Origin: Epiperipatus broadwayi
Lineage: Eukaryota > Onychophora > Udeonychophora > Euonychophora > Peripatidae
Direction of reading: 5' to 3'
DNA: 64,000 nt
Assembly: GCA_028023455.1 (NCBI GenBank)
Contig: JAQFVV010012508.1
Span: 1,791,877-1,855,876, forward strand
This document shows, in pieces, positions 1-11,335 of this stretch. Within the stretch, counting starts at the first letter, position 1. The number at the start of each line of letters is the position of its first letter. A model generated the notes under the pieces. It had not been told where the DNA came from. It did no database searches and saw only the letters and a list, made by a program, of their open reading frames with translations. Both the position numbers and the translations under genes were made by a program.

Positions 1-109
1 AGTAGGCACTAGCTAGGGATTTTATGAGCCTTCTGGCATCCATTGATTGCTCTGGCTTGCACTGAGTGGCATTACGGTATGGAGAGTTTTGCCTGTTTTA
101 ATATATTCT
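1..109 (+). repeat. Repeat family P, partial copy
   Basis: This is one end of the commonest interspersed repeat in the window, called family P here. Its hallmarks are a run reading about 'gcactagatagggattttat', then 'ccttctggcatccattgat', then 'tatggagagttttgcctgtt'. Other copies lie near 11.0, 28.2, 31.6, 34.6, 42.0, 51.2, 53.5, 54.7, 57.9 and 58.9 kb. It adjoins a minus-strand Penelope-like frame at about 109, so that frame runs into repeat sequence before its stop. The family has no coding capacity and its class is unknown. Confidence 0.7.
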
Positions 110-535
110 ATATCCAATTCCCAATTACATAACCCATAAAAAGTATCCATCCTAAATATACCTGTTTCAATATATACCTTATAATTTTTTATTACCTTTT
201 TAATGCTAACATCCTTATAATTAATTGAATTATTTATTTCTTTTTCCATAGTAAATTTAATATTTTCATCTATTAAATTAATATATTTTAAAAAATATTC
301 TGATTTTCTATTATTACCATTAATCACTAAAAAATAGTCATCAACATATTTCACATGAAATATAGGTTTGTATTTTGTTTCATTAAAAAATCTTTGTTCA
401 AAATAATTCATATATAATGCTGCTAGCAGTCCACTTAAACAATTACCCATATTTAAGTCTTTACATTGTTTATAATATCTAATATACATTTTAATAATTA
501 TTTCAAATACTTTATTTGAATCTATATTTGTATAT
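110..535 (-). pseudogene. Penelope-like element reverse transcriptase, C-terminal half
   Basis: The minus strand encodes an open stretch typical of the PLE reverse transcriptase. It has the conserved 'MGNCLSGLLAALYMNYFE' block followed about 25 residues later by the catalytic 'VKYVDDYF' (the YVDD box). PLE proteins copy their own RNA for genomic insertion and normally also carry a GIY-YIG endonuclease. Here the frame is cut at its C-terminal end by family P sequence and upstream by a 257-bp fold-back insertion. The N-terminal half resumes beyond that insertion at about 793. The endonuclease is not attached. This is a dead fragment of one element, clearly PLE rather than LINE because of the NxLSG and YVDD context. 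Confidence 0.8.
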
Positions 536-792
536 TCACATATATATTGCTTTAATTCACCTCATATACACTTTAACGCAATTAAGAAATTTTTAAAAAA
601 TCAGTTATTTTAAAAGGTAGAGGAAATTAAAATCACTCTGATGAAGACTGCAGGACAGTCGAAACTGTCAGGAAAATAAAGAAATCAGTAAAAAAAATTT
701 TGCATTAAAGTGTATATGAGGAGAGTTAAAGCAATATATATATATATATAAATATATGAAGAAATGCAAAGAAAGTAAAAGGAGAAAAATAA
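536..792. mobile_element. Fold-back element with hammerhead-like core, inserted in PLE
   Basis: This insertion is about 257 bp. Its left part (about 540-612) is the inverted complement of its right part (about 665-745); both carry the 'cactttaa.gcaa' and 'ctgatttttt' type segments. The same fold-back family sits at 27595-27858, with the same tail 'atgcaaagaaagt'. Flanking 'tatatttgta' copies at about 523 and 793 look like an 11-12 bp target-site duplication, and the interrupted PLE frame continues on both sides. At 638-665 is the core CTGATGA, stem GACTG/CAGTC, GAAAC. It has no ORF, so it would be moved by another element's enzymes, probably a PLE. Confidence 0.65.
638..665 (+). ncRNA. Hammerhead-ribozyme-like core (candidate)
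   Basis: CTGATGA is followed by A, a 5-bp hairpin (GACTG/CAGTC, loop CAGGA) and GAAAC. This resembles the hammerhead core boxes CUGANGA and GAAA flanking stem II. One unpaired base sits between the first box and the stem. The sequence after GAAAC (CTGTCAGG) could form only a very short stem III and lacks the expected U-H cleavage dinucleotide. It is therefore a variant or inactive copy. Confidence 0.4.
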
Positions 793-1690
793 TATATTTG
801 TACATATTCTACAAATATCAAATTTCCAAAATGTATATATTTAAAATTATTTTCTTCTAGACATTTTTTTAAACTTTTAACAAATTCATTTGAATTACTA
901 TCATTATTTTTCTTTTCTCCATATTTTTTTAAAATGTTAAATAATCATTTTGGTATATTCTCATAATATGTATTCACATGATTTATTATAGGTCTTAATG
1001 GTATGCCTATTTTAGATGTTTTTGATACTCCATGTATCATAGCATCTTTAAAGTCCAACCTTTTTTAGTTTCAATCAATGCTGTTTATCAATATTACATT
1101 TTACATACATTTCTGTTATAATCTTATTTCTTTTTTTTATTTTTCTCTATTCCCTCATTCTTCCTCACCATTTCAAATCAATCCTTTTATCCTTTTTTAA
1201 AAACAATACATCTTTATATTTACTTTTAATATCACTAATAATTTCCCATTCATATTTATCATATTTATATTTCTTATTGTTTTTCATATCATATTCTAAT
1301 TTGTCCATTTTATATTGAAATTCTTTCAACATCATATAATAAGTACTATTTTTTCTTTTATTACTATTATTTATATTATTAATATTTTTTAACCTACCAA
1401 TTATTAATTGCTTCTATTTCAAAAATTCCATTTTTAATATTAATATTTTTGTTTGGAATATATTTTAAATCCTTTCTCCAATACCTCCTTTTAATTTTCT
1501 TTATCTGTCAAATTAGTTATAAAATTTTCTTTATTACTATTCGTATTTTTAATTTTACTTTTATTTCTATTTTTATTTTTATTCTTATACATATATACTC
1601 TTAATTTCTATTTTTTAATTCTCTAATTTTCTATTATGCCTTAAATTTACTTAAATTTGTTTTGAAAGGATTTGGAAGAATGAGGTAGTA
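793..1690 (-). pseudogene. Penelope-like element RT, N-terminal part (degraded)
   Basis: The minus strand here is the upstream continuation of the PLE at 110-535. Around 990-1075 it encodes the 'THK.GMPLRPIIN' type motif found at the start of PLE reverse transcriptases. The same motif is preserved on the + strand at about 1805-1845. In-frame stops and frame changes are frequent, so it is a relic. From about 1100 to 1690 the DNA is a C/T-rich strand of low complexity, probably the lysine/asparagine-rich N-terminal region read in reverse. The PLE at 1690-3345 is arranged head to head with this copy. Confidence 0.6.
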
Positions 1691-1868
1691 CAGAAAAATA
1701 GAAAAGATTATAACAAATGTATGTAAAAGATAATTTTGATAAACAGCATTTATTAAAATTAAAAAGCATGGATTTTAAAGATGCTATCATACATAGAGTA
1801 TCAAAAACCCATAAAATAGGCATGCCATTAAGACCTGTAATTAATAATGTGGATACATATGAGAACAT
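1690..1868 (+). pseudogene. Penelope-like element RT fragment (5' side of RTE insertion)
   Basis: The + strand encodes 'KSMDFKDAIIHRVSKTHK' followed by 'IGMPLRPVIN', the N-terminal RT motif of PLEs. The frame breaks off at about 1868, where RTE LINE sequence begins. PLE sequence resumes at about 3046 with the codons expected next, as judged against the minus-strand copy at 793-1690. It is one half of a PLE disrupted by a later LINE. Confidence 0.7.
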
Positions 1869-3045
1869 TGGATTTCCACCAACCAAGAGAACAAGCTGGA
1901 TTTAAAAGTGGTTTTAGTACAGTAGATCATATCCAGGTATTGAGAGAAGTTATAGAAAGGACAGATGAATATGTGTTGCCATTATGCTTAGGATTTGTAG
2001 ATTATGAAAAGGCATTTGATTCTATAAACTTTTCTTCGGTGATTAAAGCATTGGATTATCAAGGTGTAGATCCAGGATATTGTCATATTTTAAAGAATAT
2101 TTATAAAAATGCAACAGCAACAATTAAATTACATAATGATAGTAGGAAAATCAACTTTGAAAAGGGTGTAAGACAGGGTGACTCCATATTTCCAAAACTT
2201 TTTACAGCAGTGCTGCAAGAAATATTTTGTGGATTAAAATGGGAAGCTAAAGGAGTGAAAGTAAATGGAGATTATTTAAATCATTTAGATTTTGCAGATG
2301 ATGTAGTTGTTTTTGCAAATAATGCTTTAGAGCTACAGGAAATGTTGCAGGAGTTATCAGATGAAAGTAGGACTAAAGATAAATGTTAAAAAGACTTAAG
2401 TAATGTTTAATAGATTTTCTCAAAATATGAAAATAAATATTGATTATGATGAATTAGAAGAAGTTAACAGTTACAAATACCTTGGTCAGATTATTAATGC
2501 AGATGGAAACATAATGGATGAAATTAATCGTAGAATTAAACTTGGAGTGCTTTTGGTAGAAATAACTTGATACTAAAAGGAAATATGCCTATGTGTTTGA
2601 AAAGGAAGATTTTTAATAAATGTGTTTTGCCAGTTCTTACTTATGAATCTGAGACTTGGACCCTTAATAGCATAGCAATACAGAGACTTCAGACAACTCA
2701 AAGAAGTATGGAGAGATGCATGTTGGGAGTAACAAGAGAATGAAAATGCAACATATGGGTAAGAGAACAAACAGGTGTTACTGACCTCATTGAAAAAATT
2801 AAAAGATTGAAGTGGAGTTGGGTTGGACATATTGCTAGAAGAGCTGATAATAGATGGACAATTGAAATTTTAAACTGGATTCCAAGAGATTGTAAAGACC
2901 CAGAAAGAGACCACATGTGAGATGGATGGATGAAATAAGAAAGTGTGCAGGGGTGATGTGGAGAAGAGCTAAAGATAGGAAAAGATGGATTGAATTTGGA
3001 GAGATCTTCATCCTGCAGTGGGTTGATAATTGTTGATGATGATGA
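1869..3045 (+). mobile_element. RTE-type LINE, 5'-truncated, inserted in PLE
   Basis: The element starts inside the reverse transcriptase at 'REQAGFKSGFSTVDHI'. It keeps catalytic motif A ('FVDYEKAFDS'), motif B ('RQGDS') and the FADD box ('LDFADDVVVFA'), in frame to about 2389. A frameshift there moves the continuation ('YKYLGQIINADG') to another frame. The C-terminal 'NRWTIEILNWIPRDCK' region and a terminal (TGA)n tract near 3032-3045 follow. The tail, motif order and TGA-type end fit the RTE clade. The duplicated 'gagaa(c/t)at' at both ends is a likely 8-bp target-site duplication. The 5' truncation is typical of LINE insertion. Frameshifts and stops make it inactive. At least six related copies lie elsewhere in the window. 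Confidence 0.8.
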
Positions 3046-3345
3046 TGAGAATATATCAAAATGGTTATTTAACAATATTTTAAAAAAATATGGAGAAAAG
3101 AAAAATAATGTTAGTAATTAAAATAAATTTGCTAAAATTTTAACAAAAATATATAGCAGGAAATAATTTTAAAAATGTATTTTTTTGTGAAATTTAGTAT
3201 ATGTATAGAAATATAGATACAAATAAAGCATTTGAAATAATTCTTGAAATGTATATTAAAGATAAATGAAACAAAGAGTAAGAATATTGAAAATATGAGT
3301 GGAATTTATAAGATTGAATGCTTCGATTAAAAAAGGATAATGGGA
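3046..3345 (+). pseudogene. Penelope-like element RT fragment (3' side of RTE insertion)
   Basis: This is the continuation of the + strand PLE after the RTE insertion. It matches, base by base with differences, the inverted minus-strand PLE segment near 800-960 (for example 'aaaaaatatggagaaaagaa'). It then matches the 'aaataaagcatttgaaataat' stretch that corresponds to the region just upstream of the YVDD half at about 500-530. It has several stop codons and ends before the catalytic YVDD box. Confidence 0.55.
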
Positions 3346-4160
3346 ATGTGTTATATATAGCTGCAACAAAAAATAAATTCTTTCAGTGTCAACCTGACTC
3401 CCACATTTTTGAATAGACTAGTGATGAAAATTTTTTCCTATGATGCCATGTTTGATTTTTTTGTGCAATTAAATTTTTATGAATATTAGAAAAAATATTT
3501 ATAGCCTATATTATAAATGTTTAAGCCTTTTAATAATTAAAATTCTAACACATGAAAAATTAATATTTTAAAATTATGAAAATAAATATCTAACTGACGG
3601 ACTTACTGATAACAAAGGCAAACATTGTTATTGACTTCATGATATCTATTCAAAAAAGTTAAATAAATGAACTATTAAAATTTTATGTCATTAAAAATGA
3701 TATATTTAGAATTAGTTATCATCAAAGAAACAAAAAAAATTTCTATAAGTTAATAAATTATTAATTGTTATTAAAATATTTTATTTAGTTTTTGCAAAAT
3801 CAATTTTTTTTTTATCCTCTAATGGTTTTTCTTTGGTAATTTCTAGTTTTTGTAACATACTTCGTATACTTTCTAAGAGCTGTCTTTAAAAATAAAATGT
3901 TTTTAAAGATATCACCTAGTGACAGTTTTTTTATTTAATAATGTTTTTTACAAAAATATTGATTATATTCATTAACATTTACTGAAAATCATATTTTATG
4001 TGGCATTTAGCCACAGGGGAAAGGAATCTAAAGTGTCAGCCAATCACAAATCACTTCATAGCTTTGTCAGAACAATAGAATGTGCTCTCAATCACAAAGT
4101 TCCATAAAGATCCATATACTGCTGACATCTCTTGGAATATTTTAAAAATTAATACATTAA
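3346..4160. other. AT-rich intergenic DNA, nothing recognised
   Basis: No open frame with family character and no clear repeat. A short stretch near 4035 ('gtcagccaatcacaaa') resembles the 'gacagccaatcag' string found twice near 40.85 and 41.21 kb. This may be an old copy of the same repeat. Confidence 0.4.
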
Positions 4161-4182
4161 AAATAAAGCTTCTTCGAAAGAA

Positions 4183-4479
4183 TTGCTGCAACCTGTCCAT
4201 GCACCGCAATTTAATATATACAACATTTTAAAACAACATAGAAAAGTAGTGATCACAATGCCATCGCACCACCTAAAATGTCAAATACGAGCTTTTGTGA
4301 AACAGTCAAAGACTAGGTTAAAACAGCATTTAAGTGATAAAAATTCAAATGTTAATATACATAGAAAAGAATTTGGGCATATAAATTTTGAGATAAAATT
4401 TTTAGAAAAGATTAAATTTTATAGAGCGAGAATGATAAAGAAAAGTCTATATATAAAAAGAAACAAACATGTTAAATAG
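4183..4479 (+). pseudogene. PLE GIY-YIG endonuclease C-terminal remnant
   Basis: The frame ends with a lysine-rich block containing a 'HRKEFGHINFEIKFL' motif, about 12 further residues, then 'RARMIKKSLYIKRNKH'. This H...GH.I.F...L......R...KSL.I pattern is the usual end of the GIY-YIG-type endonuclease joined to PLE reverse transcriptases. The first half of the domain, with the GIY and YIG motifs, is not visible, so this is a 5'-truncated remnant. It may belong to the same PLE generation as the copies at 110-3345. Recognition rests on the motif pattern alone. Confidence 0.5.
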
Positions 4480-7400
4480 AACAAAATGTGTAGATAATGT
4501 ATTTAAATAAAAATAAATTCTCTATAAAGGTATTGGCAATTGAAAAATAATTAGTAAAATATATATAAAAGGCAATATATAACAAATTGGTTGTAGTTAT
4601 GTGGAGAAATGTGTATGTGAAATGTAATGAAAAATTGGAATATAAGAAAGTAAGCAATGTAGGTTATATAATGTTGTATGTTTGTTTTTTTTTTAAAAAA
4701 AGATTTATTGATAGGTGATAAATAAATGTTATTTTTTATGATGAAGGTATATCTATTTATAATAATAATAATGATGATGTAAATATATATATTTGTTATA
4801 AATTCTTGAGAATGACAGCTGAAAAAAATGGTCAGAACATTGGAGAGATGATAATATATTAAAAATGTATATATATATTCTAACCTGGTCCGTTGTGCAT
4901 CCTCACTTCCTGGCAGTATATTATATAAAATAAAACAGATTCTAGCTCAGTTAATAATTAATAAATAAAATATTCAGCATCAAAATTAAATATTTTATTA
5001 GCTCAAATTTAAAATACGAATAAGGTTCAGTTTATAAAAAATAAATTAAATAAATATTTAATATTTTTATGAGACTTGGAAGTGAAAATACAGGTGACAA
5101 GATAGATTACATTGAGCCAATATCCTACAGGATACTATCTCAATGGCATAAGAACACTATCCCTCCTATTACTATTTTAAATAACAAACTCATAGTATTC
5201 TTATGACTTTAATAAATCCTACTCACTAAGATTAAACTAATAATTGAATCTTAATCTTTATCTACTATAATTTAGCTCAATAAAATCTCAGGTTCATAAA
5301 ATTGTTCTAAGTTAATTTTAAAACTACGGTAGTAAAATATGAAAAGGGAATTTTATGTCATAATCTACTACACTTAAACTAATAATAATAAACAATAATA
5401 ATATTTTTCATTGTATAAACTAATTCTGTACATCTTTTCTTTTCACTATATTTTTATTACCATAATAAAATAAATTAATATAATCTTTTATCTTCGTCTA
5501 ATAATGTAAGAAAAATGTGGTAGCATTTGATAATCTGACAAACAAAGTGTGTGGCAACTGCTAGCATCTTATTCAATGTATTATTATGATAACTAATTTA
5601 TGACCATAAGATAATGTAAATGTGATTACTTAATAAATAATCCAATTCTTAAAATAATTCTTTATTTATTTCTGTGCAAAAAAAAATATTGTGTTTAATT
5701 TTATTAACTCTGTGTTCAAATTCATGAAGATGGAAAAAATAACAAACCAAACACACAAATTTTGAAAAAAAAAACAAATTTTCACAAAGTTTATTATAAC
5801 ATTAACAACATAACGATTTATTTACAATATGTACTTTTAAAACATCTTAAAGATTCGCGCCATTATACATTCTTTATATTCGAACCTCGTTAAGTCTTTA
5901 TTCTGACTTAAAAAAAAAAAAAAAATAATACAATATTATTAATCCCTGTTTGATCAATCTTATATAAAAAAAACTACATTTATTTAATGCTTACTCAAAA
6001 TCTATTTTACATCCTTTAGCTATTATTCAAGTATGCTTTTTTTTATATTAAACATCTATAGAAACATAGTATGGATAAACATAAAATAATCCTAATCGAA
6101 AAACATGGATACCCTCTTTTTACTAGACAATTTTACTTCAGCAATGTTATCAATATCATGTAAAATATCTATTGATAATTTATTTCTAAATTATGGATAC
6201 TATTGTTCACTATTTGTTAACTATAATACATTCCATTATAACAATATTATAGTACTATAGAATTATAATTACTGATACATTATCTATTCTTGAATAAATA
6301 TAAATTGTATCTAAACTTATTGTGTAGATCGTTTTTACTTTATTACATTATATTAAAAATATACAGTACTCATTTTTAAAAATTGAAATAAATATTCTAA
6401 TATTATTTAGTATTTCAAAAGCAACTTTGCTTTACATATTTTATTCTTAAGATCTTATATTTATTTCCAAAATAAAATAAATCTATAAGATATTTCTTTC
6501 ATTTGAAGTCCATTGGATTTCCAATTCCTACAAATTCTATTTCTTCATCCAAGTAAATGAACTCATCTCATTCCAAATAATTGCATATCCTTAACTCTAA
6601 ATCATCTATTATTTTCTTTTAAATATATCTTACTGTACAATGTAGCTACTTTTTGGAAATCTAGATAGCGAATAGATTTTATAGGATGGGAAAGAAAAAC
6701 TAGAGTATAACACATAATTCATATCAAAATATACATCATGGCACAGTGTAAATTATAAAACTAGAGGCAAGACCTTTTCCTGTCTAATGTCTCAAATACT
6801 ATAAATGATGTCAAGCTATTCCTTTAGCTTTATTGAACATCAATCAATACTCCAAGAAAAATAAAGACTGTCCAAAATAAATATACAATTACAGGGCTTT
6901 TGTTAACTGCATTGCACATTCACAAATATTATAAAATACTATTCATATTTCCTAAATATCCTAACTTAATAATCTCCTGGACATGTTAACCATATTACTA
7001 ATATCAGATCATTATCCTATTCTTATTTCCTCAACATTTATCAGGTCTTACATCGACAAATTACTAGCTTGCATATTCAAATAATAAATAAGATTCAACT
7101 GTAATTAAAGCAATCTTACTAAACTATAAGAAAAGTTTGCTTTACTTTCTCTTATTCTAAACTAAACACAATATTTTGATCATCCAATAATATGAAAGTT
7201 CTTTAAAAAGAATCACACAAATATTTATTATTATGTTGGGTTATATTATCATTATAAAATCATAGTATGCATATTCCAGATAAATCTTGATCTCACAATG
7301 TTTTAAAATGTGTTGTATAATGCATATTTTAACATTCATACATCAAACATTAATACATAGGCAATCTGTAAAAAGGAAAACAAAAAAATACATCATAATA

Positions 7401-10190
7401 AATATCAATAATTCATTAGTTGTTACCAAGTGACATTAGTTCATCTGTATCACTTTTGCAGTCTTCTTTTCTCCAACTAGATATAACATCTCATACATAA
7501 AATACACATCCATGCTTCTATTTAAAATGTTCTTATTTAAGCTATTAAATATTATACTATAGGATTCTAATACCATAAATAATTAATATTTATGTTCCTA
7601 TACTTATTAATCAAAAATCTACATTTAAACTAAGTTAATAAAAAAAAAATCAATCAAAACTATAATTACGTATATCTTCAATTGACAAGGTTCTTGATAA
7701 AGTTCAAAAATGTTTATTATTTTCTCGAGAGTTTTTTTTTTTTTTAAATGTTCTCAAAACACTTTGCTTCTTCAAGAGCATTTACCTTCCCCCATTGCTC
7801 AAGACAATTTGTCGGACGGGCGGTAGTGAGCAATTTTTAAAAAATATACATAGTAATAAAAAAAAAATTAAGTCTTTTTTTTTTAAATCTTGAAAATTAA
7901 ACAAAATAATTATCAATCTATTCTGGAATGGTTAATAAAATAATAGTTTATAACTTCTATAGTCCAGAATGATGATTATTGAAATCATAATACTAAAAAA
8001 TAATCCCATGAAGCTTCTTAAATTTCCCATATAGGAGTATTAACGCATTATATTCAATTTGGTTTAGCTTAATCTATCCAATAAACTTTTTGGCGCAATA
8101 TTTATTTTTCCATGGATCCATTCTTCTATTTACTCATATATTCACTTTCTTTATAAGTTTCTTCCTTAATAAATTTATTTTCATTTAGTATTTATTTTCA
8201 TCAGTTTAAAACTTCAAGTTTTTTTAAAAAAAACAACAAATCTTTTCTAAAATGCATTTAACCCTTTTAAGACTGTAAGTTTTATATATCAAATGCTTTA
8301 GCAAATATTTTCCATGATTCAATTTCTTAAATAATTTCTAGTAAAATTTTTTTTTTAAAAAATGTTTCCCTCAAAAAGGACATAACATTTTACTCTTTTA
8401 ACATGATATTTTTATCAATTATCATAAAGTAGACTTGTAATATTGTTTTTTAATCTTGAACAAGCTTATTTTACTATATAAAATAATGCATCTTAACTTT
8501 TTTAGATGGCAAATAGCTTTTCCATTTGAGTTTCTTGTATAGTATCCATTCTACTATTTTATTCATTAGAACAGTTCTCTTGTTCAGCATTATTAAAACG
8601 GTATTAACAAATATTATATACATTTTTATAATATCATAAATTGAATATATTTTACTTCTTAGTATATCCTTTTATTATCACGAAGTTCTGAATTAGACTT
8701 TGATAAAATACCACCGGCAAAGGAACTTTAAAACCTTAGCAAAACATTTTAACGAAGTTACTAAATATATTATAGTTTAACTCTCTTTTTGAAAAATACT
8801 TTTTAAAATATCAATTAGCTTTTGCAAATAAAATTATAAGAGAGTGCTAAAATTGACTAAAATAATAAAGTTAAAATTATAATCACCTTGGTAGCTTCTG
8901 ATATGTTCAGCTACCTTTAAAACATTTTTTAATCACCTCTAATACATTATTAATCTCTTCTGATACCCCCTGTGCAATCGGTATTTATATTCTAGAAAAT
9001 ACATCATTTGATTGGTCGATTCTCACTTTTAGTTTGAGATCATATTTACATATGTTCAGTTTTACAGAATTAAATTTCAAAATAAAAATTATGATGTAAT
9101 AAAACTTAAAAATATTATTTAATTATTACTTTTAAATCAATTATTACTTTACCAAATTGATTAAATATTTTAAAAATAACTTTTTAAAAACAATATTTAA
9201 TAAATTTATCCATTAAACAAAAGATTAACTTTTTTATTAACTGCGATCATCTTTATTGCATTGTTTAAACATGTTATAATGACAGTTAACTTAATATTTA
9301 TTATTAGCTCTTATGATAGATAATAATTCTATTCAATCCTATTATGCAATTTTACAATAATTTGAACTTTACTAATAAATTCTAGCAAGCAAGTGTATGC
9401 AACTATATATTACATAAGTCACATGACTAATATAACCTAGACAGACTCCTATTTTTCTCTGTCGGGAATAAATAATAATTGCTACACTTGTTGTATTAAA
9501 TAAAATAATACAATCAAATAAAATTTGGAAAATAATTTAGAAAATATAGAATCAAATATAACTTTCACTACCATAAAACTTTTGTAAAATATACGAGATT
9601 AATTATGATTATTAAATATGATTTATAAATTTAAATATAACATTTACTTAATTATAAATTTAAAACTATTAAAATTGCACTTTTTAACATACTTTTAAAT
9701 ATTTATAGCTGAGTTATTTATTATGGCCAGCTTTTGCAACCATATGAAATAATATTTCTAGCTTTATTTAATTGTTCTAAAGTTATTCATTACAATATCA
9801 TGCACTACGTATTTTCATCCAGCTTTAAATTGTACTTTAAGATATTATTAACACAATATAATCAACACACCAAGAGAACACATTCTAAAATTTAAATTTT
9901 TTAGTAATTGACTGTGAACTATTTCTGACCTATAGAAAAGGGCACACTATATATGGTTTAAGGAGAAATAAATAAAAGTTTTTTTTTAAAAGAATAAAGA
10001 ATATAGTTTATTGGATGTATATGAAGAGAATATTATTTTTTAGAACATATATTTTTAAAGATAAAAAGGAGGATTTATTGTTTTTAATTTCTTTTTTAAT
10101 AATGACGATATTTAAATATATTGTAACATGATAAAACAATGTTGCTGGGAAAATGATCAATAAAATCTGAATAAAACATAGCCCAATCAT
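4480..10190. other. Long AT-rich tract without recognisable genes
   Basis: About 5.7 kb of A/T-dominated sequence with many homopolymer runs and no convincing coding frame or repeat from this window. Small GC-richer spots near 5845-5900 ('attcgcgccattatac') and 7790-7830 ('gtcggacgggcggtag') stand out but have no matching partner here. It may be old transposon debris or unique intergenic or intronic DNA. Confidence 0.5.
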
Positions 10191-10929
10191 TGGTTGCCAT
10201 TTTGTAATGGAATATTGATTATAATATGGGATGATAATATAAAAACTTTAGTATGTCTCAGAATTGAGACATCACTCATAATAATATAGATTTAGCCTAA
10301 ATGCGGAGTGCCATTTTATAATAATTGAAACCTGTACATAATCATCATCAGCTAGCATTGGGTAGCTACTTTGTAACAATAATAATGAATCTTCTACCTC
10401 TCTACATTGTTCAGTCAACATTTGTCATAAAATAAAATAAATTGACCTATAGATTTTTAGACAACCACTTATTACTGACACTATATGGAAATAAAAGTTC
10501 ATGAAGAAATACCCTTAAGATTTAAATATGTATAACTGATCAAAACATGCATCAATAAATAGTGACTGTTATAACCTGTGTCAAGGTATCTAGTCCAATC
10601 ATTGGTCACACTATGCAATAACAATATTTTCAATACATAATTATTTAGATTGCCCACTAGTCCTAAAATAAAATATTACTGGCAGTCTTTATTAAAATCT
10701 AATTTATTCAGATAGTATTTAAAACAGAAGAAAGCAAACAAGATCATCATGTCAGACATCACGATATCTATTCACTATTCCAAAGTATACTGCAATAAGA
10801 AAATGAAATCATATATCATTGTCCTAAACAATGAGGTATGCCTAAGATATATATTTAATTATTGGATGAAACCAAATTCAAATCAGTAAATCACTAAGTT
10901 CTGATATACTTTTACTAATCAACCACTAC

Positions 10930-11335
10930 ACAAAACAGGCAGAACTCACTATATATATTGCCACACACAGCAAGCTAGAGTAATCAATGGATGCCAGAAA
11001 GCTTGTGCATAAAATCCCCATCAAGTGCCTATTCATCCAATATCCCCAGACTAGTTTCTGGCTTATGGCCTTTGTCAGTGAGGAGCTTTGGATCTGAGAG
11101 CACTGCATCTAGATCTTGGGATCTAATGCAACCCTCCAGCAATCACCTTTTATCTCCATTTAACTACAAAACTATGATTCTTAAACTGAAAACACCTTAA
11201 TGTTTTCAATCCAAGCCCATTAGCTTATATAGTCATATGGGTCTGAACCCAGTTCAGTACCCATAGTGAGTTTTGCCTGTTTTAACAACAGTTATACACA
11301 AGCATAAGAGGAGGTGGTCATGTGACATTTACACA
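10930..11335 (-). repeat. Repeat family P, near-complete copy
   Basis: Contains the full series of family blocks: 'agagtaatcaatggatgcca', 'cttgtgcataaaatcccc', 'ccccagactagtttctggct', 'ggatctgagagcactgcatc', then 'gttttgcctgttttaacaac' and a terminal 'catgtgac'. The reverse complement of the middle reads as a degraded hammerhead-like core (CTGACAAAGGCC...). It has no coding capacity. Confidence 0.7.

Noticed and set aside
2573-3075. Minus-strand frames opposite the RTE LINE
   Set aside because: They are shadows of the conserved + strand RTE C-terminal coding region.
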